A stretch of DNA of 64,000 nucleotides from Pseudopyrenochaeta lycopersici. Taxonomy: Eukaryota > Ascomycota > Dothideomycetes > Pleosporales > Pseudopyrenochaetaceae. The first letter of the stretch is position 1; each line of letters opens with the position of its first letter. This document shows, piece by piece, positions 52,949 to 63,264 of the stretch. Both the position numbers and the translations under genes were made by a program. The stretch is from positions 62,001 through 126,000 of the forward strand of contig NHZP01000036.1 in the NCBI GenBank assembly GCA_003313425.1, read 5' to 3'. Under the pieces are notes generated by a model, which had not been told where the DNA came from, did no database searches, and saw nothing but the letters and a program-made list of their open reading frames with translations.

Positions 52949-55412
52949 ATGTCTAATATCTTTGAACTATTGGGTCGCCGCTCGCCGTCCGATAGTGATA
53001 ATATTATTCTTGCTCCTCCGTCTATTAATCCTCAATCTAATCCTTCCCTACAGCAAGATGAGTTCAAGCTACAGGGCAAAATCTATGTGCGGTGTTGCTC
53101 ATTAGTAAAGGGCCCAAAGGCAACAAAAAAGCGCCACTCAATTATCTGGTTATATGGTGAGGATATCCAGCTTCGAACAAATTCAGCAAAGAGATTCTGG
53201 TACTGCTACCTATGCGAGAAAAAGCGGTGTCAGCAAGAGCTTCCTATCGTCGATAAAGGCAACTCAACTTGTCTTGACCACCTCAAACACTCCCATAAGA
53301 TTGACCCCAAGACGGGTGAACGTATTGCCAATGGCGATCTGAATCAGACAACAATCAATGGCCCATCTATTTCCAATTTAATATTCCGGCGAAACTGGGA
53401 GCTCTTTAAAGAACTCCTTATCCGATGGATTGTCTACTGCCATATTGCCTTCTTCCAGAGTGAGAATGAGTACTTCCGCGACATGCTCTTCTATATTGCA
53501 CCCTGGTTATCTGAATATCTTCCAAAAGCGGGCAGGACGATCCGTAAATGGGTGATGGCTGAGTTTATGTCAAGAAAGGATGTATTGAAGAAGGAACTAA
53601 GTGAGGCTCATAGCCGTATTTCAATATCCTTCGATGCCTGGACATCACCAAGCTGTGTCGCTATTCTTGGCGTAGTGGCCCATTTTATTGATAAGACAGG
53701 CAAACGTCGCACAGCTGTTCTGGCCCTCCGTCGACTGCGAGGAATACATAGCGGCGAGAACATGGCGGAGGTCATGCTGCAGATCCTTCAAGAGTACGGT
53801 ATTAGCAGACAAATTGGCTTTTTTATGGGAGACAATCACGAAGCAAACGATACCTGCGTCGAGGCAGTCCTCCAAGAGCTTTTCCCATCGATGACAGCAA
53901 AACAGCGTAAAAGACGTCGACTACGATGCGCTGGCCATATTATTAACCTCTGTGCGCACGCATTTTTGATGGGGAAGGATGCTGAAAAGATTGCTAGAGA
54001 AATGGACACAGCTCTGCGTGAAGGAGACTTGAAGAAAGTTGGTGATCTTTGGAGGAAGCGCGGAGCTCTTGGAAAGCTCCATAATCTTATCAAATATATC
54101 CGTTATTCGCCGGGGCGTCGTGACTTCTTTGAGGGTCTGTCTGGAGGTGAGGAGCTTGAGCAATTTGATGGATTGCAGGTGAGTTAGCTAAGCGAGATAT
54201 ATTAACAGTCAATTTGCTGACCGCCTACCATAAGTATTACGTAGGCGGTCAGAAAGGCTTGACACTACTCCTCTTATACTAGTAACTGTAACTAATTAAT
54301 CTATTAAACAGCTTATTCAAGACAATGTCACACGCTGGAACTCCTTTTTTGACGCGATCCATAGAGCTCTTGTGGTTAAGGAGCGTATTCAGATGTTCTG
54401 CGCGCAGTGGGTGCCATCTAAGAACACCCAGCCAATTAATAAGGATGATATCCTTGAGCCACAGCATTGGAAGCAATTGGAGCACCTCCATGACCAGCTA
54501 GAGTCCTTTGACGAAGCTACGTCAATGGTTCAAGGCCATAACACAAATGTTGCAGATCATTTCCAGACGCTGGATTGGCTCCTACTCCAACTCGACGTAG
54601 CTAAGCAGAAGTTCAATCAGCTTTATATTGATGAGCAGACACCCGAGTATAAGTGGCTTGCTGGAGCTGCGGACGTGTCATGGGCGAAGTGCAATAAATA
54701 CTATAACATGGCAGATCAGACCGCGGCGTACTATACTGCAATTATTACGAATCCGACGTTGAAGACGGCCTGGTTTCAGCAACGCTGGGGCGACCACCCG
54801 ATTCGATCTACATGGTTAAAGAATAACGTTCTACCGGCTCTAAAAGAGGTGTGGCTCCAAGAATATAAAGGCAGGTCTTCCTCGCAGTCACCAATATCAA
54901 CCCCTTATCACCAGCGCAGCCGCAGTCCAAGACGCTACACATCTTGTAGGGAGCATAAGCGGCTCAAATTAAATCTAACCCCGGAACCAACTCCTTCAGC
55001 GCCTGATGAGCTTGAGGAGTATCTTGATACAAATCTATATATCACTAACGAGGAGTACTTTGACCCTATTCAGTACTGGAACGACCGCTACTTTAGCCAG
55101 CCTGATCTCGCACAATTCGCTCTTGATGCTCTTGCTGTCCCTCCTATGTCTGATGAATGCGAACGGTTATTTAGCAGCGCTAAGATACTTATCACCCATT
55201 GCCGTTCCTGCCTTAAGACGGACATTATTGAGGCAAATGAGTGTCTTCGAGCTTGGTATGGGAAGCCAAGGAAATACACGTTTGAGGAGAAGGATATTGA
55301 ATGGGAGGAATGTAAACAATGGGGTGATTATGGTGGACAAGAAGGTTTTGTTGGTAGTGAAGAGGATAGCGTTGAAGACAGTAATTCTGCCGGCAGTATT
55401 GTTGTAGATTAG
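52949..55412 (+). CDS. hAT transposase, apparently intact
   Basis: Exons 52949-54178 and 54312-55412, separated by a 133-bp intron (GTGAGT...TCTATTAAACAG), join in frame to 776 aa. The N-terminus has a BED-type zinc finger (WYCYLCEKKRCQQ ... LDHLKHSH). The core has ISISFDAWTSPS (first Asp region) and GFFMGDNHEANDTCVEAV (second Asp region, RNase H fold). The C-terminus has the dimerisation region LDALAVPPMSDECERLFSSA with the catalytic-type Glu, then the conserved NECLRAWYG. No stop or frameshift is seen, so it could be active. The intron carries a 36-bp hairpin. Confidence 0.9.
54217..54252. repeat. 36-bp hairpin in the hAT intron
   Basis: The arms CTGACCGCCTAC and GTAGGCGGTCAG pair perfectly around a 12-base loop. 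It sits in the middle of the unusually long 133-bp intron. It may be a mini-insertion or a splicing-related stem. Confidence 0.75.
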
Positions 55413-55581
55413 GTGAGTTAAGTGCGAGAAACTCACTACCAAAATTGCTTACTAATCATTGTCTAGATTTCCTTATTAGGTAATGGACTGCACTGGCGCT
55501 CCTGGAGCTCCAATCTAGAATTTTAGGTTGGACTGGATTCATGTGTCAAATCCAATCCAGTCCGATCCAAATCAAGCACTG

Positions 55582-58182
55582 TACACAGCAGAGGATGACC
55601 TCAGACACTACCCAGACCAGGAGAATGCAGATACCCTCCCGTGGAGCACATACATCTCACTAGAGGAAACTGAACGAAACACAATAGGGGTCTCAAGCAC
55701 CTCACCAGGCACGGATCGCTCTACTGTACGACTACTCCGTGCCTGCTGGGCTCAGGTTGGGGAACTCATACGAAGAATCTTCCAGCGATGCCTTGAGCTC
55801 AACCACTTCCCAGCACAATGGAAGCTTGCAGAGGTAGCAATGATACCTAAGACAGGGAAGACAGACCGAACATCGCCCCGCTCCTGGAGACCTATAGCGC
55901 TTCTCTCTTGCATTGGAAAAGGACTTGAACGAACAGTGGCTAGACGAATTGCATGGACTGCCATGACACACAAGATCCTCAGCCCCCAGCATGGCGGCGC
56001 CCTTCCAAAGCGCTCTGCAGCAGACCTCACTGCAGCGTTCACCCATGACACCGAAGCAGCATGGGCACTTGGAAAGCATGTCACTATGGTCACCCTAGAT
56101 GTTCAAGGCGCCTTTGATGCCCTCCTCAAGAACCGCCTGCTACACCGGATGGCCCAACAGGGCTGGCCACAAAGGACCATACTCTTTGTAGACTCATTCC
56201 TCACTGACCGGAGGGTTCAAGTCCGCCTTGGACAGGTCACTACCCCTAGCTACCCTATCGCCTGTGGCACACCCCAAGGCTCGCCTCTCTCTCCTGTCCT
56301 ATACACACTGTACCTAGCAGAGCTACTATCTATGGACACAGAACGGAGGTTTGGATATGCAGACGACATATGTCTATACCGGGCCTCACACTCTATGGAC
56401 AACAACGTCGAGCTCCTTGCATCAGACCTGAGGCAGATCAGAGCATGGGGAGAGGCCAACAAGGTCACCTTTGCTCCAGAAAAGCAGGAAATGATACACC
56501 TAACTAGACAGCGAAGCAGCTACGCACCGCCCTGTGTGGTAGATGAGCAGCTCACAATCCATCCAATCCTTCCAGGTGGAGAACATAGCCAGCCAGCTCT
56601 GAGGTGGCTAGGAATCTGGTTTGACCGTAGACTCACCTTTAGACGATATGTAGTCACGCGTACTGCAAAAGCTGCTAAGATAGCCTATCATATTCGCAGT
56701 CTAGCTAGGACTACCTATGGACCACCAGCTAGCTCCCTCCGCAAGGCTACTATTGCCTGTGTGTACCCATCACTTCTATATGGGACTGAATGCTGGTACA
56801 GAGGCCGCACTAAACAACCACATACACTTAAACCAGGCAGGCCACAAGAGGTCAGCGCCTATATTGGGTGGCACATAGCTGCTATAGACAAGGCACTAGC
56901 TATAGCAGCAAGAGGCATCCTACCAGCGTGGAGAACAACCCCCACTGCTACTCTCTTCCGAGACGCTGGACTACTCTCTGCTGCTGCTGCACTAGAAGAA
57001 GCTAAACTTCGGTTTGCAACGCATCTACGCACTATAGATGCCGACCACCCACTCACTAGCCGCACAGTAGTCCCTAGGGTAAACAGAGGCAAAGGAGCTG
57101 GACAGCTGCAACGATCCCGGACCAAAGTCCAACAGCTAGGGTCTCTTCTGCCTGAGATCCCTAGGACAACACTGACAGTCCCTCACTACTCGCCTAGCTG
57201 CCGAACAGACCCAACGCTTGGCATAGACAAGAAGACTGCAGCTAAAGCTTTTAAAGAATGGTGGGCTCAGCTCCCACTATCAGACGTCACCATCTTCTCA
57301 GATGGCTCTGAGCAGTACACAAAGGAAGGAGAAAAGCGGGTTACCTACGGCTTTGCAGTGTACCAGAACAGAAAACAACTGCAGCATGGACACGGCTCAC
57401 TTAGCTCTACCTCACATGTCTTTGACGCTGAGGCAGTAGGCGCGTGGAGAGGCCTCCAGCACACTATAAGACAATCAGCGCTCAGCACCCGCCGGATCTG
57501 GCTGTGCATAGACAGCACCTCAGTAATATGGTGCCTTAGGGGCGACGCACCCCCTACCTCTCAGTGGGCCTCCCTAGAGTGCCACGGCGCTATGGAGACT
57601 CACGATGTCTTCATCAAATGGGCCCCTGGACACCTAGGCATTGAAGGGAACGAGGCTGCAGACAGACTTGCTAACCTAGAAGCCCAGCACCCATCACCCC
57701 CAACTGGAAAAGCTGCTATGCCTACACTCTCGGGCATCAAGTCAATTGCCCGCAAGGCACTGCGCCACACACAACAGATCTGGTGGTCGGAAAAGAAGAA
57801 CAAACTCTCTAGATAGTACAAAAGCTGGGACTTGGACTATGCACCACGCAGCAGTCCAAAGGAACTAGACCTACCAAGAGCCACCTTAGCCAGACTACTT
57901 TCTATCCGATCTAGGCATGGGGATTTTGCCTGGTATCACCAAAAGTACAACCACAAGGATGCGAACCTTACCTGCTCATGCAGACAGGATAAGACACCAG
58001 AACACCTTTCGCTATGCCGCAAGACCCTAGGGATCTTTAGTAGATGGCCACTTCGACCACCTATACCACCATCTAGCCAGGCAGAGGGCCTAGCGTACAC
58101 TGCAGCACTAGTAGGCGATCCAGAGGCCTTTGAAGCCTTTATCGAACTTACACAGTACTACACCAAGATCTGCCCCCGCTAG
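55582..58182 (+). pseudogene. LINE ORF2 remnant: reverse transcriptase, RNase H, zinc knuckle
   Basis: RT motifs in order: WKLAEVAMIPKTGK, SWRPIALLSCIGKGLER, MVTLDVQGAFDAL, GTPQGSPLSPVLYTLYLAEL and RFGYADDICLY (catalytic YADD). RNase H motifs: TIFSDGSEQY, FDAEAVGAWRGL, LCIDSTSVIW and GHLGIEGNEAADRLA. A TAG at 57814-57816 interrupts, and the frame then continues with SWDLDYAPRSSPKEL and a CSCRQDKTPEHLSLC knuckle to a stop at 58182. The 5' part of the gene is missing, and the first 18 codons of the visible frame (55528-55581) belong to the hAT end. Confidence 0.9.
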
Positions 58183-58266
58183 CTCTTGCAGTCCTGTAAC
58201 AGCAGCAAGCAATGTAGCACCTAGTAGAACTAGGCCCAGCACAATGGCTGCGATACTCCCCACCCC

Positions 58267-58307
58267 TCTTCCCCCCCCCCCCCCCCAAACACACACACAC
58301 ACACACA

Positions 58308-58347
<40 letters not shown>
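58267..58347. repeat. Poly-C / CA / CT compound microsatellite
   Basis: A run of about 14 C, then CA repeats, then about 19 CT repeats, in the LINE 3' untranslated region. It produces meaningless REREREx and SLSLSL ORFs. Confidence 0.95.
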
Positions 58348-58348
<1 letters not shown>

Positions 58349-58607
58349 CACATAGATGCCTCAGAATGCAAGGAAACCCCCCTAATGTACATACACTGCT
58401 CAGTCTCCCCAACTGGACGGGGAGCTGTAGTTCTGAAATGGTAGCAATACCCGCGCAGGCAAGAAATGCTTTCTAAGGTAGTGTGTCAGCACTGTAATCC
58501 CATAGCTTAGCACGTTGTATATGCCCTTCGGGAGGCGAGATGGTGGACTTAATCCCCATCAACTAGACGTAAAATGAATACCAACCAACCAACTAACCAA
58601 GCAACCA

Positions 58608-59356
58608 ATCCCCTCAACGCTAACGTCATCCTCGAGCGATACTCAACACCAAACCCAGAGACTTCAAGGCCAAGTTCAAGCAGCTCTTCAACGTCAATAC
58701 TAAGCGCAAGCGACTGGCGAAAGATTGAGCGCTTACTTAAGCAGGCTGTCGACGATATATACGATACAAATGCAAAGAAACTCAGTCGAACGATCCACAC
58801 AATCTCTGCGAAAAATGCAGTACTACAACATGAGAATGAGCACCTTAGGGAGGCTCTAGCCAATGAGAAGAAGCGTAGGCAGTGTGGCAAGGCTCTATTA
58901 CTTGAAGCTCCAGCTGAGTACAATGGAGGAGCTGTCTTCTGGTCGCCTACAAAGGTAGCTGAAGCTCGGGCACGGCAAGAACAAAAGGACCTTGCAGAAC
59001 AGGAGGAGCTACACCAAAAAAGTGAGGCTGCGAAGCTTAAGGAGCAGAAGAAAGTCAGCAAGGCTTTACTGGCTGAAGAGCGTCGTCTCAAGGCAGCTGC
59101 GGCGAAGGAGAAGCGGGTTGCTGACGCTGCTGCCAAAGTCGCTCTTCGCGAGGAGAAAAAGATAGAGCAAGAGCTTACAAAACAACTCCACAACGATATA
59201 CAATATGCTAAAAAGAGTAAGAGGCAAAGCCTCAAAGCTACAAAGGCTACCCAAGTCACTATTGTAGAGGAAATGGCTGCAGAGGGAGAAGAGCCGGTTC
59301 ATCTCAAGTCTCGTCGCGGCCGCCCAATACGGCTGCCTAAGAAGCTGCTTACATAA
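58608..59356 (+). pseudogene. C-terminal fragment of a pogo transposase
   Basis: The frame starts at NANVILERYSTPNPE, equivalent to PDVILSRFSAP of element 2, and continues with SASDWRKIERLLKQAVDDIY, LLLEAPAEYNGGAVFWSP and a Glu/Lys/Ala-rich coiled coil to RRGRPIRLPKKL. About 250 residues remain and the DDE core is missing. The visible ORF begins at 58574 inside the LINE tail (MNTNQPTNQ is tail sequence). Confidence 0.85.
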
Positions 59357-59517
59357 TATAAAATTCTAAAACTACTCTTTGGCACAGTGTAATTGCAACA
59401 CCAAGAAATCCTGTGATAGTAGCTACTCTACGTGGCTCAATAACCTCATGTTTGTGGTGGCCGGATGGGCGATTTTCGTGCGTTCGGTGGGGACGTGCGT
59501 TCGGTGGTTGAACACGT
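58608..59517 (+). mobile_element. 3' part of pogo-type element 3
   Basis: The right end (reading inward) is ACGTGTTCAACCACCGAACG next to TA at 59518-59519, matching the ends of pogo element 2 and the MITE at 39585. The left part is lost at the LINE insertion. Confidence 0.8.
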
Positions 59518-59579
59518 TAACTTAAGCGAGCCACGCCAAAATGTCCGAAACTTCATAACCTGTTAGGCGGCCCCCATAC

Positions 59580-60656
59580 AAATCAATAAACACAGCGCAT
59601 ATAGAGCACACAAAGCTGCAATCGCAATAGGATTGACGTAAGGCTATTGGCAGCTATAGAGATAGCTATGCAGACGTTTTTCTTAGCGTTTTCTTGAGGA
59701 GACGGATGAAGAGGATGTGTAAGTGGTCCGTGAGCTTGAGTGAAGTACTTGCTAACGATGCTCTAGGGCTGCCAAACTGAGCGATATCTGGGACTTTGCC
59801 GCATCCCTAGTCAGAAATGTGTTCCGTCAGGACTTACCTGATGGCTTGCTGCAGGTAAAAGCCACTGATCTGTTACAATTATTACATTGTAGCATACTGA
59901 CTATGTACAGCGCCCATGGAAAGCATTGGACGAAACCTCCAAGTATCTGCTTGATTCGCTGCTTCCACGGTCCAATTCGGCCATTGCAAAAAAATTGAGG
60001 ATAGTTGGAGTGCTTGGTATTTTAACCGATCTGATCAACAAGCACATCTTTCAACCAACGTACTGTTGCCGGAAAAGAGTCGATTCAAATATCTTCTTTG
60101 CATGCTGGCATCTGAAGAGCCAGAAAAGGAAAGGTTCTTGCGCGAAATAATGCTATCGATCCTTCCAGATGAAAGGAAACTCGCCGAAGAACGAATTGTG
60201 AGCATCGCTGTAATAGACCTTCTGACAGACGTTGGTGTCGAAGAAATTGTCCCACCTAATTCGGTCGCACAATTCAGACAAGATGTGACACAGGTTTTTA
60301 CCAACGCTCAGGACATTTGGCGTGCTGTTCAGTACAGTCCTCATATTTTCGGGTGCAAATTTGAGTACAACTCGGACCCCGGAACGCACTGGCAAGCATT
60401 CAAATATCAGATCGGGCACGACACAGCCAGAGAAAATACTCCAGCTTCTATCTCAGGCGGTGACCTCAATGAGGACCTCATTGTCATAGTTCCCCGGATT
60501 TTGTTCATCGTACAAGGGGAAGATCCGGAGCCTATTACGACTGGGATTGTCGTCCGGAAGAGCCAGATTCGTACGATGACGCGCGAAGAGCGCGACAACT
60601 CCCGATTTGCTGAACAAACATCCTCACGCTCGAGGAGAAGGCAGAGCAGCACATGA
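59580..60656 (+). pseudogene. Unknown host gene, 5'-truncated and frameshifted
   Basis: Several exons can be joined. The introns are about 59630-59678, then a 48-bp one with branch GCTAACG, then one from GTAAAAGCC to ...CATACTGACTATGTACAG ending just before 59910. The protein reads DVAAKLSDIWDFAASLVRN, RQDLPDGLLQ, RPWKALDETSKYLLDSLL, then KHIFQPTY. At about 60063 the frame breaks: one base is missing before LLPEKSRFKYLLCM, which then stays open to a stop at 60656. No start codon is found; the pogo element lies just upstream. Family unknown. It is broken unless the break is a sequencing error. Confidence 0.55.
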
Positions 60657-61987
60657 GACTGCCGCGGAAGCAAATCTTTTTTATATCAGGCGGCTGGAGG
60701 CTCCAAATTGTCAGGCAGATGAAGGGCTTTAAAACGTGGAGGAGTCTCGACCAGAATCAGCAACTGTAATTTGGTTAATTTTTTTCAACACGTGAAATAT
60801 TTAGTTTGTTCGCGTTTTAGGTCTAACGAACATCTTGTCAACATGCCGTCGCTTCACCTCCAATGTCGTCAATCCTCTCGTATGGGGAACTTCAGGAGGC
60901 GCTTAACTCTATGTTTCGCTGGTACCAGGAAGCGGTGAAATGCTACGCGAACCAGGGTCGTCGATAGCGACAGATCAAAGTAGCACCGACATCATCACTT
61001 GAAAAGAATATTGTTGCACATCGCTTGGACGCTACAGATTTCCAGAGTTCGTACTGTGTTGTAAATAGTGGAGTATAGTTGCCGAAGGGAATTAGCAATA
61101 GGAGGAGACAGCAATGAGCTCAGAATTGGTGGGTAACTTCATGAATTCTGTATGAATTAATAGCTATCGACCGCTGTTGTCAAAGAAACCCGATTTTCTC
61201 TCCCCCCTCGAGCCTTCTCGTTGCCCAGCCGAAGGAACCTTCGTCACCAGCACAGGACGTGATCGTTGTCGCTTGCCCGTCCTGCAGTGGTTCCCAAATC
61301 GTTGCTCTCCCGGTTCTTGGCTGCAGACCAAAAGAATAACCGTCGAGGCAATTTCAACCTATAGGCATCTTCTAGATGCAGCAGCGCTGGCCGCTTCGGC
61401 AAGGAGTCGGGCTGTCGTAGAAAACAGGTCGGAAACCGGATGGGCAGTTTGTACCTGAAGCGACACATCTGACGCCTCGCGAGCCAGCTTGGTCACCGCA
61501 GGTGATAGCCGCCACATCTTCAAACAATCGAACATTAGCAAAGCTATTGGGAAGACTGAATTCGAAGTGTAGACCTACCGCCAATGCAAAGGCTGTGAAG
61601 AGATTAGTGGACAGAATTAACTACATTGTGAGTGTTATGCTTACCTAAGGAATGTAACTGCCGCGATGAAGTACTTCATTGTAACGAAGCTAAAATTTAG
61701 ATGTGAGAGTGAGATGCTTTCTTTGATATTGATTGAATCGAATGATAGAGAGAGAATTGTGGTAGCCAACATCCTGCTACTTATACCCACTTTAACGGAA
61801 AGCATCTTTTCTCTCAAGAATCTTTTTATCTATCTCCCCCTCCGATCGCCCGCAGGAATGCTCAAGTGTCGCTCGTATTTAGGCACAGCATATTACAGAT
61901 TGACGTAATCGGCCCTACTGTGCAGTTAGTTGTGTTACAATACCTAAATAGGAAGGAGATTGTTTCCTGTAAGTTGTAGGACTTCAC
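60657..61987. other. 1.3-kb gap, weak ORFs only
   Basis: ORFs of up to 93 codons (61177-61458 plus) overlap others on the minus strand; none is recognised. AT-rich from 61600 on. Confidence 0.35.
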
Positions 61988-62723
61988 CTATATACGCAAG
62001 GCCCCTCAAAGTTACTAGAACTAAGCTCCTTTGTAACTAGCCCCTTGATCATTTATAGCTTTGCTAGGTTCAAGAGATATTTAGTAAATATACTTTATTA
62101 CATTAATTAGTACTTAAAGCCAGAGACTATTAAAAAGGTTTGTAGTAGCAGAAGATTATATTATTTGACTACAACGAGCGACGGTGTACGAGCCTAACCT
62201 AGGCTAATTTAAACTCCCTCGCTCATGCAGCAAAATTGTTACACTTTGTCACCGTTTCGCCACATTACAAGGGCTTTTCGTGATTTTCGCATTCTTTACT
62301 GTAGCTGGCATAACCTGCAGGTTGTAGCTAAGAACTGCAATTTATAATCTTTATGAGCTTATCTCGTTGAAACAGGCGTAGGAAGTTACAATAAGTTGAC
62401 GGGAAATTTATCTTGAAAACATTTAGTCATACCTGGGCATATGGTTATAATATGGTTATTCGAATAACTGGTTACGCTATCGCTAGCGTGCCGAAGTCTT
62501 GCTTAGCCAATCAGCTGAGCTGGTGTTACTAATGACCTCCATTGGACTTGCTGAAAAGGGCTTTGGTACGCTAGTGATAGCATAACCAGTTATTCGAATA
62601 ACCATATTATAACCGTATGCCCAGGTATGCATTTAGTTAATGTATATTCAGTTTCTTCGACAACAACAGAAGAACGGTACATAGTAACGCGACCGAGGTC
62701 GGTTCTACAACTTGGAGGGTTTT
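61988..62723 (+). repeat. Left arm of a large inverted repeat
   Basis: 736 bp that recur in reverse complement at 63265-64000. Positions pair with a constant sum of 125,988 at the places I checked (outer end, MITE ends, inner end), so there are no visible indels. Beyond 62723 the pairing stops sharply. Confidence 0.9.
62432..62625 (+). mobile_element. MITE in left arm
   Basis: A 194-bp element flanked by TA (62430-62431, 62626-62627). Its ends CCTGGGCATATGGTTATAAT and the complement CCTGGGCATACGGTTATAAT pair over about 60 bp. There is no coding region, so it is a Tc1/mariner-type MITE by its TA site and long ends. Confidence 0.85.
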
Positions 62724-63264
62724 GTTCGTTGCAGAAATTGGTGTGTCGTAACCGATCGCTGAAGCTACGTCGTTACGCTACGAACCCGAGCGGGAGGACC
62801 CGAAGTTCCTGCCTACGCACTGCGCTAGTGAACGGTCGGCGAAAGGGCATCTAAAGGGGAACCGTTTTACGGGGTCTTTAATTAAAAAACCTTCGTATGT
62901 GTTGGATACCGGAAGACGTTGTTTCTAATTGGAGTTACCCCGCTCGTTCCCTACAAAAGTGGAAGGGACGGCACGAGCCGCAGTTTGTATTCGGAGATGG
63001 TGATACGAGAAGTTCTTGGCGCGCCCCCCTCGCAAAAGCTGACGTTTTCATAAGTAGTGTTTTTGTATTGTACGATTCTGCACTATACATTGGCCTGAAA
63101 ATATCTTTCGGTAAGTGGGCCACTAATGCCCAGAGGTCGCAACGCTTGTTCAGTTCTCTGACCCTTCCTTTGCCATTCAATGTTACTACCTTTTGGCTAC
63201 GATAATCATCTTGACAGTCTTTTTTGCCCATTTTGCGCATTGATGCAATTAACATATGCAAGCG
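62724..63264. other. 541-bp spacer of the inverted repeat
   Basis: Holds a 102-codon ORF (62897-63205, plus) that begins MCWIPEDVVSNW and has no recognised domain. Whether it is a gene is unclear. Confidence 0.4.

Larger units (their letters stand above)
50422..55581 (+). mobile_element. hAT element with intact transposase and nested pogo
   Basis: The ends are a clear terminal inverted repeat: CAGTGCTTGATTTGGATTGG at 50422 and the complement of CAGTGCTTGATTTGGATCGG at 55581. A 15-bp subterminal repeat (TGGATTGGACTGGTA) runs four to five times at 50433-50505. The whole is 5.16 kb, of which 2.12 kb is an inserted pogo element; without it the hAT would be about 3.0 kb. The expected 8-bp target duplication is not seen (AGTGTCTA left, TACACAGC right), so the flanks have rearranged. 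Confidence 0.8.
55582..58607 (+). mobile_element. 5'-truncated LINE (RT plus RNase H)
   Basis: Begins directly at the hAT right end within the pre-RT region and ends in an ACCA/AACC-type tail (about 58579-58607). ORF1 and the endonuclease are absent. A 3' untranslated region of 400 bp has a poly-C/CA/CT microsatellite. The tail runs into the C-terminal part of a pogo transposase, so it probably inserted in that gene. RT followed by RNase H places it with I/Tad-like LINEs. Confidence 0.85.

Noticed and set aside
50414..55589. 8-bp target duplication for the hAT element
   Set aside because: The flanks AGTGTCTA and TACACAGC do not match in any offset I tried.
58108..58444. ORFs with RERERER, SLSLSL and VCVCV runs
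   Set aside because: They translate the CA/CT microsatellite in the LINE 3' region.
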